DNA of 64,000 nt from Nocardia nova NBRC 15556 (lineage in GTDB: Bacteria; Actinomycetota; Actinomycetes; Mycobacteriales; Mycobacteriaceae). The DNA lies in the NCBI RefSeq assembly GCF_001613005.1, contig NZ_BDBN01000005.1:93690-157689 (forward strand), read 5' to 3'. The notes beneath the pieces are model-generated. The model was not told where the DNA came from. It saw nothing but the letters and a program-made list of their open reading frames with translations, and searched no databases. A program made the position numbers and the translations under genes. Below are positions 28,995 to 37,899 of the stretch, piece by piece (position 1 is the first letter of the stretch; each line of letters opens with the position of its first letter).

Positions 28995-30479
28995 TCAGGA
29001 GCATCCACAGTTGCGAAGCGTGGTGGCGACGGCGTCCAATGCCGGACGGCTGGCCTCGGGGGGCCGATCGTTCGACATCAGCGCGAAGGTCATGACCCGG
29101 CCGTCGCGATCCAACACATATCCAGCCAACGCGCTCGACACGGACAGAGTTCCGGTCTTGGCGCGCACCCAGCCCGCTCCGGAGCGTTCGGGGCCGCCGT
29201 CGACGAACCGCACGGCCAGCGATCCGGTACCGCCGGCGACCGGCAGATAGTCCAGCAGCGGCGCCAGCGGAGAGGCGACCGCGGCGGTGTCACCGGTGTC
29301 GACGACCGAGGGCGCGGCGGTCCCGCCCGGATCCGCACCGCCCGGCTGCGCGGACGCGGCCGACTCGGCGATGATCCGGTCGAGCAATCGCGCCGGAACC
29401 CGGTCGTCGGTGGACAGTCCGCTGTTGTCGATCTGGGTGACGCCCGCGGTGTCGAATCCCGCCGCCTTCAACGCCGTCAAGGTGGCGGAGGCGGCACCGG
29501 CGAACGACTGCTCACCACCGGTCGCCGCGGCGATCTCCCGGCCGATCGTCTCGGCGAGCACATCGTCGGAGTGAATCATCATGTCCCGCAACCGGTCTCG
29601 CAGCTGCGCGGATTCCACGTGGGCCAGTTCGGCGGCGCCGGGCGCGGCCTTGCCCAGCCGTACCTTCGCGGGGTCGGCGCCCAGCTCCAGCGCCAGCCGG
29701 CGACCCGCGTCCAAGGCGGGAGTGGCCGAACGCGGCGAATATTCGACCAGCGGGTCGAGGCGACCGCCATCGATCATCACCGGTTCGATCGGCGCCCATG
29801 AACCGCCCGCGATATCGGCCGGATCCCAGCCGGCCGGTGAGGTCGGGCCGGAATACAGCGAGGTGTCGACGACGACCGTGTCGACCGGATGGCCGGCGGC
29901 ACGAATCTGGGCCACCAGATCCGACAACTTCGGCCCGTCGGGGTAGTACCCCTTGCCGTCGGCCTGCGCGGTCAGGGTGGGATCGCCGGCGCCGACCAGC
30001 ACCACCTCACCGGGCGCCGAGCCGGCCACCACCCGGGTGGTGAGCCGATGATCCGGCGGCAGGACCAGCAGGGCCGCCGCCGTGGTCATGACCTTGAGGG
30101 TGGACGCCGGGATCATCGGCTTGTCCGGATCGGCGCTCCACAGCGTGGCGCGGGTGTCGGGGTCGGAGATCGATCCGGCGAAATTGCCCAGGTCCGGACT
30201 GGTCGCCACATGGGACAGGGCATCGGCCAGGCCCTGGCGGCTGGGTTCGGGCGCACTCGCCGAGGCGGGATTCAGCTGCGGAAAAGGCTTCACGGGGGCC
30301 GGGGGTGCGGCTATCGTCAAACCCCCGTGCCGGAATTCCTCGGTCCACGGGCGCACCGTCACCAGGGCGACCGTGGCCACGACGACGGCGACAACGGTTG
30401 CGACCAGCACCGCGACCCACATATTGCGGCGTCGGCGAGCGGCCAGCCCACCGATGTTCTTCCTACCTCGACCTACCAC
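28995..30479 (-). CDS. dacB: D-alanyl-D-alanine carboxypeptidase/endopeptidase, PBP4 type
   Basis: This penicillin-binding protein trims peptidoglycan stem peptides. The 494-residue protein starts at GTG with a basic stretch and one transmembrane helix (A-V-L-V-A-T-V-V-A-V-V-V), so it is anchored outside the membrane. Ser126 and Lys129 form the S-T-L-K motif and Lys441-Thr-Gly is present (A-K-T-G-T-L-S). The third motif, usually S-x-N, reads Ser304-Asp-Asp306, so the conserved Asn is replaced by Asp. It is transcribed divergently from ppa. Confidence 0.92.
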   Translation of the reverse strand: MVGRGRKNIGGLAARRRRNMWVAVLVATVVAVVVATVALVTVRPWTEEFRHGGLTIAAPPAPVKPFPQLNPASASAPEPSRQGLADALSHVATSPDLGNFAGSISDPDTRATLWSADPDKPMIPASTLKVMTTAAALLVLPPDHRLTTRVVAGSAPGEVVLVGAGDPTLTAQADGKGYYPDGPKLSDLVAQIRAAGHPVDTVVVDTSLYSGPTSPAGWDPADIAGGSWAPIEPVMIDGGRLDPLVEYSPRSATPALDAGRRLALELGADPAKVRLGKAAPGAAELAHVESAQLRDRLRDMMIHSDDVLAETIGREIAAATGGEQSFAGAASATLTALKAAGFDTAGVTQIDNSGLSTDDRVPARLLDRIIAESAASAQPGGADPGGTAAPSVVDTGDTAAVASPLAPLLDYLPVAGGTGSLAVRFVDGGPERSGAGWVRAKTGTLSVSSALAGYVLDRDGRVMTFALMSNDRPPEASRPALDAVATTLRNCGCS

Positions 30480-30690
30480 GTGACAGCTGTCTCCCTATTC
30501 ACCCGTGTGAGGCGGACGCTCCCTGCCGCACCCATGCGCGCATCGACCACACTATCCTCACCTCGCCGGCGTTCCACCGAACGAGCTGGCGAGTCGGCAG
30601 CCCACCGAACCGGTCGGCGAGTCGGCCGCGGCACACGCCGGCGAGCAGCCGTACCGCATCAACGCATACGCATCGGACGAAGGAGATGAC

Positions 30691-31182
30691 GTGGAGTTCG
30701 ACGTCACCATCGAGATCCCCAAGGGGCAGCGCAACAAGTACGAGGTCGACCACGAGACGGGTCGGGTGCGGCTGGACCGCTACCTCTACACCCCGATGGT
30801 CTACCCGGCCGACTACGGCTACATCGAGAACACCCTGGGCTCCGACGGCGACCCGCTGGACTGCCTGGTGCTGCTGCCCGAGTCGGTGTTCCCCGGCGTG
30901 ATCGTCGAGGCCCGTCCGGTGGGTGTGCTGCTGATGAGCGACGAGGCCGGCGGCGACGAGAAGGTCGTCGCGGTTCCGGCCGGTGACAAGCGCTGGGATC
31001 ACATCCAGGACGTCAACGACATCCCGGAGTTCGAGCGCAAGGCCATCGAGCACTTCTTCGAGCACTACAAGGACCTCGAGCCCGGCAAGTGGGTCAAGGT
31101 CGACGGCTGGGACGGCCGGGCCAAGGCCGAGACTCTCGCCGATGAGGCGTTCAAGCGGCTGCAGGAGCAGGGCGGGCACTGA
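30691..31182 (+). CDS. ppa: Inorganic pyrophosphatase
   Basis: Ppa hydrolyses pyrophosphate to phosphate, pulling biosynthetic reactions forward. The 163-residue protein is the compact bacterial family I form: [15 protein letters not shown] and the metal-binding D-G-D-P-L-D motif, then D-K-R-W-D. It starts at GTG with AAGGAG 6 nt upstream. Confidence 0.97.
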   Translation: MEFDVTIEIPKGQRNKYEVDHETGRVRLDRYLYTPMVYPADYGYIENTLGSDGDPLDCLVLLPESVFPGVIVEARPVGVLLMSDEAGGDEKVVAVPAGDKRWDHIQDVNDIPEFERKAIEHFFEHYKDLEPGKWVKVDGWDGRAKAETLADEAFKRLQEQGGH

Positions 31183-31311
31183 GTGCCGCCGGCGACCCGC
31201 GCCGCCGGGCCGCCGGACATCCCTACCGAGCGAGGGCGCTCGCGGGCGTATGCGTCCCGCGGGCGCCCTCGCCGATTCGGCAGCCGTGTCGGCAGGCCGC
31301 CGGCTCGAGCG

Positions 31312-32133
31312 CTACTTGCCCTGGAAGTTCGGCTTGCGCTTCTCGAAGACGGCCTGGATCGCCTCGGTCAGATCCTCCGAGGGCAGGAAGGCCGCGTTCC
31401 ACGCCGACACGTACCGCAGCCCGTCGGCCACCTTGCCGGCCTTGGGCTGATCGAGCACGTCCTTGATGCCCTGCACGACCAGCGGCGGGTTCGCGGCGAT
31501 CTCCTCCGCCAGCGTGTGCGCGGCGGCCAGTACCGCCTCCTGGTCGGGGTAGACGTCGTTGATCAGGCCGATCTTCTCCGCGCGCGCGGCGTCGATGTCC
31601 TTGCCGGTGTAGGCGAGCTCGCGCACATGGCCCTCGCCGATGATGCCCGGCAACCGGTGCAGCGACCCGATGTCGGCGACGATGGCGACCTTGGCCTCGC
31701 GCAGGCTGAAGCTGGCCTCCGCGCTGGCCAGGCGGATATCCGCGGCGGCGATCAGATCGAGTCCGCCGCCCACGCACCAGCCGGAGATCGCGGCGATCAC
31801 GGGTTTGCGGCAGTCGGCGACCGCGGTCACCGAGGCCTGCATGCGCCGGATCTCGTAGAGGAAATCGGTGCGCGGTGCGGCCAGGGCCTTCTCGGCCAGC
31901 AGCGGACCGAAGGTCGGGCTCATCGCGGGCAGATCGAGACCGTAGGAGAAGTGCTTACCGGAACCGGTGAGCACGATCGCGCGGATCTCCGGATCGGCGT
32001 CCAGCTCGCCGAAGATCAGCGGCAACTCACTCCAGAAATCCGGGCCCATGGCATTGCCCTTGCCGGGTCCGGTCAGCGTCACTCGCGCGACGTGACCGGT
32101 GCGCTCGACGTCGAAAGCCTTCCAATCACTCAT
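31312..32133 (-). CDS. Crotonase family protein, dienoyl-CoA isomerase-like
   Basis: The 273-residue protein has the crotonase fold: oxyanion hole G-W-C-V-G-G-G-L-D and the S-G-K-H-F-S-Y-G-L-D loop. The segment V-A-D-I-G-S-L-H-R-L-P closely resembles the ECH1-type (delta-3,5 to delta-2,4 dienoyl-CoA isomerase) catalytic Asp region, whereas typical enoyl-CoA hydratases have a Glu there. It probably acts in unsaturated fatty-acid or sterol side-chain oxidation. It is divergent from the flavin reductase across 83 bp. Confidence 0.88.
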   Translation of the reverse strand: MSDWKAFDVERTGHVARVTLTGPGKGNAMGPDFWSELPLIFGELDADPEIRAIVLTGSGKHFSYGLDLPAMSPTFGPLLAEKALAAPRTDFLYEIRRMQASVTAVADCRKPVIAAISGWCVGGGLDLIAAADIRLASAEASFSLREAKVAIVADIGSLHRLPGIIGEGHVRELAYTGKDIDAARAEKIGLINDVYPDQEAVLAAAHTLAEEIAANPPLVVQGIKDVLDQPKAGKVADGLRYVSAWNAAFLPSEDLTEAIQAVFEKRKPNFQGK

Positions 32134-32216
32134 TCGTACAGCGTATCGGGGCAGTTCGGCGGCACCGGGACAGCGGTCGGGATTGCGGGAGAGCGGGCAG
32201 GACGTAGGTTGGAAGC

Positions 32217-32783
32217 GTGAGCAGTTCCCAGCGACCCGACGCCGAGCTGGCCGATCTCGAACCCGAGCATCTCCGACCTCAGCACGACGGCGTCACCGCA
32301 GCGCAGTACCGAGCCGCCATGCGCCACTACCCCGCAGGAGTGACGATTGTCACCCTGAGCCGGCCGGAACGCCCGGTGGGATTCACCGCCACCTCCTTCG
32401 CCTCGCTGTCGCTGGATCCGCCGTTGATCTCGTTCAACATCGCGCACACCTCCTCGTCCATCGACGCGATGACCGAGGCCGATTCGGTCGTCGTGCACTT
32501 CCTCGGCGAACATCAACAGCATCTGGCACAGCGGTTTTCGCGTGCCGCCGAACAGCGTTTCGCCGACCCGGAGTTGTGGTCGACGCTCGACACGGGCGAG
32601 CCGGTGCTGCACGGCACCCCGATCTGGGTGCGCGCCACGGTGCACCGGCTGATCCCGATCGGCGACCACACCCTGGTCGTCGGACTGGTCACCCGCGTAC
32701 ACGACGACACCGGCGGCGAACCGATGCGCAACCCGCTGCTGTACTACAACGGCACCTATCATCGCCCGGCCGGATTGGACTGA
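32217..32783 (+). CDS. Flavin reductase family protein
   Basis: The 188-residue protein has the flavin reductase split-barrel signatures: [10 protein letters not shown] near residue 40, [15 protein letters not shown] and N-P-L-L-Y-Y-N-G near the end. Such enzymes supply reduced FMN/FAD to a two-component monooxygenase, or act directly as reductases. No partner oxygenase gene is adjacent. GTG start. Confidence 0.88.
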   Translation: MSSSQRPDAELADLEPEHLRPQHDGVTAAQYRAAMRHYPAGVTIVTLSRPERPVGFTATSFASLSLDPPLISFNIAHTSSSIDAMTEADSVVVHFLGEHQQHLAQRFSRAAEQRFADPELWSTLDTGEPVLHGTPIWVRATVHRLIPIGDHTLVVGLVTRVHDDTGGEPMRNPLLYYNGTYHRPAGLD

Positions 32784-32853
32784 GCCACAAGCTGTTTCAC
32801 GCATGTCGCGATTGCGGCGCGGCGCGGCGTACCTTCTCGCCGGATACCGGCGC

Positions 32854-32883
32854 TTGACAATGCCCGGCGAATTCTGCCAATCT
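32854..32883 (+). promoter_or_regulatory. Promoter for the SAM-IV riboswitch transcript
   Basis: TTGACA (32854-32859) is followed at 18 bp by CAATCT (32878-32883), a good -35 and a fair -10. This predicts a start around 32890, right at the 5' arm of the riboswitch. Confidence 0.6.
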
Positions 32884-32890
32884 CGGCTCA

Positions 32891-32995
32891 GGTCACGAGT
32901 ACCAGCGTCAAGCCCCGGCTAGCTGGTCGGCAACCCTCCTCCGCGGTGGGGTGCTCCGGGTGACGACCTGGCCGCTGCTCGATCGAGCACGGCAA
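32891..32995 (+). ncRNA. SAM-IV riboswitch
   Basis: The sequence has the SAM-IV pattern of actinobacteria: 5' GGTCACGAGT closing with GTGACGACC (P1). Inside are AGCGTCAAGCCCCGGCT, CTGGTCGGCAACCCTCC, and CGCGGTGGGGTGCTCCGGG. A downstream P5-like hairpin (GCTCG-AT-CGAGC) completes the extra element that separates SAM-IV from SAM-I. It binds S-adenosylmethionine and normally represses sulfur/methionine genes when SAM is plentiful. It lies in the 5' leader of the cysteine-desulfurase-like gene. The call rests on motif recall; a covariance-model hit would settle it. Confidence 0.85.
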
Positions 32996-32999
32996 GCGC

Positions 33000-33030
33000 G
33001 GACTCCGATCACCCTCCACATCCGGAGTCC
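33000..33030 (+). promoter_or_regulatory. Hairpin between the SAM-IV aptamer and the start codon
   Basis: GGACTCCG (33000-33007) pairs perfectly with CGGAGTCC (33023-33030); the 15-nt loop contains CCTCC, an anti-Shine-Dalgarno sequence. A small GGGATCGTCCC hairpin follows at 33040-33050, overlapping the likely ribosome site. There is no U-tract, so control probably works through translation initiation rather than termination. Confidence 0.5.
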
Positions 33031-33051
33031 CTGAACAAAGGGATCGTCCCG

Positions 33052-34518
33052 ATGCGTACTGCTGTCTCGACAATTGCCGCCGCCACCGCCGAAACGGCTG
33101 TCCCGGAACAGGTTTGCTCTCACCGAGGCTGCGCCTCCCGCTCCGGCGCCGCCTGCACCTGCTCGGCCTCGGACTGCGCCGGCAATGCCACCCGTTCCTG
33201 CCGCACCGGTGAACCGATCGCGCGCGTCTCCGGGTGCGATCTACGAGTTCCGTTGGTACAGGGCGGTTTCCGTACCTACGCCAACTTCGACTACGCCGCC
33301 AGCGCGCCCGCCCTGGCCCAGGTCACCGACCGTGTGAACGAGCTGCTCCCCTATTACGCCAGCGTGCACCGCGGCGCCGGATACGCCTCCCGCATCAGCA
33401 CCGACTGCTACGAGGCGGCACGGGTTTCGGTCGCCCGGGCGGTGAACTGCGCCGACGACCAGGTCGTGGTGTTCACGCGCAACACCACCGACTCCTTGAA
33501 TCTGCTGGCCTGCTGCGTTCCCGGCGACACCGTGGTGCTCGATATCGAGCATCACGCGAACTTCCTGCCCTGGACGCGCCGCGGCCGCCGGGTGGTCCCC
33601 GCCGCCGAGACGATCGCGGAGACGCTGCACCGGATCGAGGCCGAGCTGTGCGCCGAACCGGCTGCGCTGCTTGCGATTACGGGGGCGTCGAATGTGACCG
33701 GCGAGGTGCTGCCGCTGGCGGAACCGACCGCACTCGCCCATCGCCACGGCGCCCGCATCCTGGTCGATGCTGCGCAGCTGGCCCCGCACTGCCGAATCGA
33801 CCTGCAGGCGTTCGCGGAATCCGGCGGAACCGGCATCGACTATCTGGCCTTCTCCGGGCACAAGCTGTACGCGCCCTTCGGCGCCGGTGTGCTGGTGGGT
33901 CGGCGGGACTGGCTGGACGCGGCCCCGCCATATCTGGCGGGCGGCGGAGCGGTCACCGCCGTCACCACCGAACAGGCGCACTGGGCGCCCGCACCGCAGC
34001 GGCACGAGGCGGGATCACCGAACGTCTTGGGCGCGGCGGCCGTCGCGGCGGCCTGCGAAACGTTGAGCGCTCTCGACGAACAAGCCGTGGTCGAGCACGA
34101 ACACCACCTGATTCGCCGCCTGCGCGACGGACTGGAAACCGTTGCGGGAGTGCGGCAATTGCGAATCTTCTCCGACAGCGCCGACAGTGTGGGCATCGTG
34201 GCGTTCACCGTCGACGGGTTCGAGCCCGGCCGCGTCGCGGCGTATCTGTCGGCCGAATTCGGCATCGGCGTCCGCGACGGGCGATTCTGCGCTCATCCAC
34301 TGTTGCAGCGGCTGGGCGTCGACGGCGCGGTGCGCGCAAGCGTCGGCCTGGGCACGTCGGTCGCGGATGTCGATCGACTACTCGAGGCGCTGCGTCGATT
34401 GGTTCGAGACGGCGCTGCGTGGAACTACACGTATGCGGGCGGACAGTGGTCGCCCCTGCCGGAGACCCGGCCGGGTTTGACCGAGGCGGCGCACGGCGCG
34501 GCGCCGTGCACCCTCTGA
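33052..34518 (+). CDS. PLP-dependent class V aminotransferase, cysteine-desulfurase-like, with Cys-rich N-terminus
   Basis: The enzyme core begins near residue 65 and has the PLP Lys271 in F-S-G-H-K-L-Y-A, the L-V-D-A-A-Q-L-A-P-H segment and Cys413 in V-R-D-G-R-F-C-A-H-P, the position of the active-site Cys in SufS-type desulfurases. This favours cysteine or selenocysteine sulfur mobilisation. The first 64 residues form an extension with seven Cys (22, 27, 35, 37, 42, 50, 62), not part of the fold. It sits directly behind a SAM-IV riboswitch, linking it to sulfur metabolism. The extension could bind metal or act as a cysteine-sensitive translation segment; neither is shown. Confidence 0.88.
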   Translation: MRTAVSTIAAATAETAVPEQVCSHRGCASRSGAACTCSASDCAGNATRSCRTGEPIARVSGCDLRVPLVQGGFRTYANFDYAASAPALAQVTDRVNELLPYYASVHRGAGYASRISTDCYEAARVSVARAVNCADDQVVVFTRNTTDSLNLLACCVPGDTVVLDIEHHANFLPWTRRGRRVVPAAETIAETLHRIEAELCAEPAALLAITGASNVTGEVLPLAEPTALAHRHGARILVDAAQLAPHCRIDLQAFAESGGTGIDYLAFSGHKLYAPFGAGVLVGRRDWLDAAPPYLAGGGAVTAVTTEQAHWAPAPQRHEAGSPNVLGAAAVAAACETLSALDEQAVVEHEHHLIRRLRDGLETVAGVRQLRIFSDSADSVGIVAFTVDGFEPGRVAAYLSAEFGIGVRDGRFCAHPLLQRLGVDGAVRASVGLGTSVADVDRLLEALRRLVRDGAAWNYTYAGGQWSPLPETRPGLTEAAHGAAPCTL

Positions 34519-34534
34519 TCCAGCGCGATCCGAT

Positions 34535-34735
34535 TCACGGCACCAGGTAGCGGGCGGCCAATTCCTCGATCAGCGGATCGCCGTCGGGAACGGACTCGAT
34601 GGCCTCGAGGTCCTTCTCGATCGCGATCTGGCGCGGGTCGTCCTGCTCGGGGTCCGGCGCGCCGTCCTCGTTCAATTGGCGCAGCATCTTCTCGCGCACC
34701 CGAGCCTTCAGTGAATCAGCGATTTCCTGGGTCAT
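34535..34735 (-). CDS. Small acidic hypothetical protein
   Basis: I read a 66-residue protein from ATG 34735 with a ribosome-site-like GGAAG upstream. It is rich in Asp and Glu (D-G-A-P-D-P-E-Q-D-D) and looks helical. It lies 17 bp after the DUF2752 gene, in the same direction. I do not recognise a family. Confidence 0.6.
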   Translation of the reverse strand: MTQEIADSLKARVREKMLRQLNEDGAPDPEQDDPRQIAIEKDLEAIESVPDGDPLIEELAARYLVP

Positions 34736-34752
34736 ACTTCCAGCATGCCCGC

Positions 34753-35229
34753 CTAGACCGGGGCCAACCAGGTACCCCAGGGGGTGTTGCGGGCGACGGT
34801 GAACACCACGAGCAGCCCGATCAACCACCATTGCGCCTGGCCACGAAGGGTAAAGGGAAAGGCGGTGTCGGCTCTGCCGTGCCAGCGGCCCAGGGCCCAC
34901 CGTCCCCACCACAATGCGAGGGTGAGCAGCAGCGGAAGCACGAAGACATTGCTGTGCAGCGCGTCGAGCACCCGGCCTTCGGTGAGATTGTGCACAGCAC
35001 GCAATCCACCGCATCCCGGGCACCACCATCCGGTCAGCGCATAGAACGGACAGATCCCGTACGCCCCCTGGCTGTGCGGATCGCGGAAGTGCAGCACCGT
35101 AGCCGCGGCGACCACCGCACCGGCCGCCAGCAGCGGCCCGCCCTGAGTACGCCATCCGGTGCGCGGCACCGACCGTTCGCCGGGCAGCTCGCGCGCGATA
35201 TCCACAGTGTTCACGGTAATCGGCGGCAC
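34753..35229 (-). CDS. DUF2752 membrane protein
   Basis: The 158-residue protein has the DUF2752 signature C-P-F-Y-A-L-T-G-W-W-C-P-G-C-G-G-L-R and three hydrophobic helices. The conserved Cys cluster could bind metal. The role is unknown. It starts at GTG 35229 and may be co-transcribed with the small acidic protein. Confidence 0.87.
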   Translation of the reverse strand: MPPITVNTVDIARELPGERSVPRTGWRTQGGPLLAAGAVVAAATVLHFRDPHSQGAYGICPFYALTGWWCPGCGGLRAVHNLTEGRVLDALHSNVFVLPLLLTLALWWGRWALGRWHGRADTAFPFTLRGQAQWWLIGLLVVFTVARNTPWGTWLAPV

Positions 35230-35269
35230 GGGTGAGCCGCCAGCCGTCGCCCCACCGCCGGATGTCGGT

Positions 35270-35647
35270 TCAGGCCGGTTGGGCGAATCGCAGGATGTTG
35301 CCGAACGGGTCGGTCACGGCGAACCCCCGGCCGCCGGGGCCGTCGTCCGGGCGCCCGGGTTTGGCGTACCGGTATTCCGCCGCGGCCAACTCGGATTGCC
35401 AGGCGTCGATATCGTCCACAGCGATCCACACCACCGATCCCGGCGTGCCGTCGCCGTGATGCTCACTGAGATGCAGCCGGGTCGCCGCGCGCGAAACCTG
35501 CGCGTACAGCGGGAAATTCGCGCCGAACCGATGCTCCCAGTCCACGGTGAAACCCAGGAAGTCCAGGTAGAACTCGTAGGCCAGGCCGACGTCGTAGATC
35601 CGCAATACCGGTATCGGAGCGGCGAATCCGATCGCGTCGCTGTGCAT
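35270..35647 (-). CDS. VOC (glyoxalase) superfamily protein
   Basis: The 125-residue single-domain protein has the repeated beta-alpha-beta-beta-beta layout: I-P-V-L-R-I-Y-D-V, Y-L-D-F-L-G-F, L-H-L-S-E-H-H and the C-terminal V-T-D-P-F-G-N-I-L-R-F. The last motif is typical of glyoxalase/bleomycin-resistance proteins. Two such domains usually combine to form an active site. The ligand is unknown. Confidence 0.87.
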   Translation of the reverse strand: MHSDAIGFAAPIPVLRIYDVGLAYEFYLDFLGFTVDWEHRFGANFPLYAQVSRAATRLHLSEHHGDGTPGSVVWIAVDDIDAWQSELAAAEYRYAKPGRPDDGPGGRGFAVTDPFGNILRFAQPA

Positions 35648-35665
35648 GGCCCGATCGTCACATAT

Positions 35666-36325
35666 TCACCGGGCCCGCGTCGTGACCGGCGCGGTGAGGG
35701 TACCGGCGAGCATGTCGATGACCTGGTCCCAGGCCTCGCGGTCGTCGGCGGCGATCCGGCCCGCCTCGACGGCCCGTTCGTGGTCGGCCAGCAGCGCGAA
35801 CAGCACCGTGGTGAGACTGCGCAGCCGGCGATGCCGCAGGCGCGGCGGCAGGTCCGAGAGCGCGCGGTCCAGCCCACCCACGATCACCCGCACCGAGGTC
35901 CGTTCGGCGCTGTCCAGATTGGCCGCGTCCGACACCGCCGGATGGGTGCGGATCTGTTCGAGAAACCTTGCGTAATAGGAACTCTCGTTCCGCGCTCCCA
36001 GTTCGAACATGGGGATGACCAGCGCGTCGAGCAGCGTGTGCACATCGTCGCCGGTCGCGGCCGGCCGCTGCGCCAGCAACTCCAGCCGGCGCACCTCCAG
36101 GGTCGCCAGCCGCTGCTCCACCACGGCCTCGACGAGTCCGTCGCGCGAGCCGAAGTGATAGGGGATCGCCGAGTTGTTGCGCTGCCCGGCCGCGGCGGCG
36201 ATATCGCGCAGCGGGACCAGATATCCCCGCTCGGCGATCAACCGTTCCCCCGCCATCATCAACCGCTCCCGGGCACTTACTGCTTCCACCCTGAGTACGA
36301 TACGTCCTACCAGCGAATTGAGCAC
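35666..36325 (-). CDS. TetR/AcrR family regulator
   Basis: The 219-residue protein has a TetR N-terminal helix-turn-helix (M-A-G-E-R-L-I-A-E-R-G-Y, then L-R-D-I-A-A-A-A-G) and Y-H-F-G-S-R-D-G-L as its end marker, with a helical ligand domain after it. I place the start at GTG 36325 because AAGGA is just upstream. It is divergent from the SDR gene with a perfect palindrome between, so it most likely represses both. Confidence 0.9.
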   Translation of the reverse strand: MLNSLVGRIVLRVEAVSARERLMMAGERLIAERGYLVPLRDIAAAAGQRNNSAIPYHFGSRDGLVEAVVEQRLATLEVRRLELLAQRPAATGDDVHTLLDALVIPMFELGARNESSYYARFLEQIRTHPAVSDAANLDSAERTSVRVIVGGLDRALSDLPPRLRHRRLRSLTTVLFALLADHERAVEAGRIAADDREAWDQVIDMLAGTLTAPVTTRAR

Positions 36326-36337
36326 TAGTCCTTGACA

Positions 36338-36357
36338 GTTAAGAACTAATTCTTAAC
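36338..36357 (+). promoter_or_regulatory. Palindromic TetR operator between divergent genes
   Basis: GTTAAGAA-CTAA-TTCTTAAC has two perfect 8-bp arms around a 4-bp centre. It directly follows a TTGACA box (36332-36337) and lies between that -35 and the presumed -10 of the SDR gene, where a bound repressor would block transcription. The AT-rich sequence stands out from the GC-rich surroundings. Confidence 0.78.
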
Positions 36358-36388
36358 ACTGCGAGGACACCCAACGAGAGGACTAGCG

Positions 36389-37177
36389 ATGATCCTGGAC
36401 AAATTCCGACTCGACGGCCGGGTCGCCGTCGTCACCGGCGCCGGCCGCGGTATCGGCGCCGCCACCGCCCTCGCCCTGGCCGAGGCGGGCGCCGATGTGG
36501 CGATCGCCGCGCGCACCCAGTCACAACTGGACGCGGTCGCCGAGCAGATCCGCGCGACGGGCCGGCGCGCCCTCGCCGTGGCCTGCGATCTGTCGGACCT
36601 CGACGCCGTGACGGCACTGGCCGACGCCGCCGCCACCGAGTTCGGCCGCATCGACATCGTGGTCAACAATGTCGGCGGCACCATGCCGAACACCTTCATG
36701 ACCACCTCGCCGGAATTCCTCGAAGAGGCCTTCCGCTTCAACGTCTCCACCGCGCACGCCCTCACCCGCGCGGCGGTTCCGCACATGCTCGCCGGCGAGG
36801 GCGGCTCGGTGGTCAACATCTCCTCGATGATGGGCCGGGCGCCCGGGCGCGGCTTCCTCGCCTACGGCACGGCCAAGGCGGCGCTCGCGCACTGGACCCG
36901 GCTGGCCGCCGCGGATCTGTCGCCGCGGATCCGGGTCAACGCCATCGCGGTCGGATCGGTGCTGACCTCCGCACTCGAGGTCGTGGCACAGAATCCCGAG
37001 GTCAAGGCGAAGATGGAGGCGGATACGCCGCTGCATCGGCTGGGTGATCCGACCGATATCGCGGCCGGCATCGTCTACCTCTGCTCGCCCGCGGGCAGCT
37101 ATCTCACCGGCAAGATTCTGGAGATCGACGGCGGTATCGCCGCACCCAACCTGGAACTCGGCCTGCCCGATTTGTGA
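36389..37177 (+). CDS. Short-chain dehydrogenase/reductase under TetR control
   Basis: The 262-residue SDR shows [13 protein letters not shown] (the usual NNAG with Val), N-I-S-S-M-M and the catalytic Y-G-T-A-K, with [11 protein letters not shown] near the end. It is FabG-like. The TetR pairing suggests a catabolic or detoxification reductase, but the substrate cannot be told. Confidence 0.9.
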   Translation: MILDKFRLDGRVAVVTGAGRGIGAATALALAEAGADVAIAARTQSQLDAVAEQIRATGRRALAVACDLSDLDAVTALADAAATEFGRIDIVVNNVGGTMPNTFMTTSPEFLEEAFRFNVSTAHALTRAAVPHMLAGEGGSVVNISSMMGRAPGRGFLAYGTAKAALAHWTRLAAADLSPRIRVNAIAVGSVLTSALEVVAQNPEVKAKMEADTPLHRLGDPTDIAAGIVYLCSPAGSYLTGKILEIDGGIAAPNLELGLPDL

Positions 37178-37349
37178 TAACAACGCGGATTCTTCCGTAC
37201 CATCTGCGCGCTCGGCAGGTCACAATGATCAACTATGCACTGTGATCGAGCACACATCGGTCGCATACGGTGCCGTCCCAGCTTGTCGACGAATGCGCCC
37301 GCCGCCCGGCCCGGCCGGACAGCGGGCCGGGTAGAGAGGTCGGACGCAT

Positions 37350-37865
37350 ATGAACTGCACGAGCATCACCCGATGGACGATCCGAGCGGCGGCCGCGACG
37401 GCGATCGCGGCCGCCGGATTCGCTGTCACGGTGCCCGCGGGCGCCGACCCGGTGTGGCCCGGCGGCCCCGACATCCCCGGCATTCCGCAACTCGTGCCCT
37501 CCCCGCCGGGCCAGATCTCGGCTCCTTGTTCGGCCGCGGCGCGCGCGTGCCTGCGGCTGTCGACCAACGAGGGCTGGCTGATGGACAACGGCCGCGTGGT
37601 CTACGGCCCGACCCCCATCTCGCACGGGCGGCCCGGGTATGAGACACCGCCCGGCACCTTCCACGTCGCGTTCAAGGAGCCGTACCACTGGAGCACCATG
37701 CACAACGCCGAAATGCGTTGGGCCGTCTTCTTCAACGGCGATATCGCCACCCACATCGGACCGATCGAGGAGCAGTCCCACGGCTGCATCCGGATGACGC
37801 CCGAAGGCGCCAAGGCCTTCTACGACTACGTCAATCCGGGCGACGTCTTCGAAGTCGTGCCGTGA
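37350..37865 (+). CDS. Secreted L,D-transpeptidase (YkuD domain)
   Basis: These enzymes make 3-3 cross-links in peptidoglycan. The 171-residue protein begins with a Sec signal peptide (T-A-I-A-A-A-G-F-A-V-T-V-P-A-G-A) and contains a compact YkuD domain with the active site H-I-G-P-I-E-E-Q-S-H-G-C, Cys146. It lacks the Ig-like domains of mycobacterial Ldt enzymes, so it is a small form. A decayed copy of its 3' end lies at 44838-44944. Confidence 0.9.
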   Translation: MNCTSITRWTIRAAAATAIAAAGFAVTVPAGADPVWPGGPDIPGIPQLVPSPPGQISAPCSAAARACLRLSTNEGWLMDNGRVVYGPTPISHGRPGYETPPGTFHVAFKEPYHWSTMHNAEMRWAVFFNGDIATHIGPIEEQSHGCIRMTPEGAKAFYDYVNPGDVFEVVP

Positions 37866-37899
37866 CCGTACGCGCCGGCCCGGATTCCGGGTCGGCGCG

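Noticed and set aside
32891..32995. SAM-I riboswitch
   Set aside because: The arrangement of GCGTCAAGCCCCGGCT, CGGCAACCCTCC and the downstream P5-like hairpin fits SAM-IV rather than the SAM-I layout.
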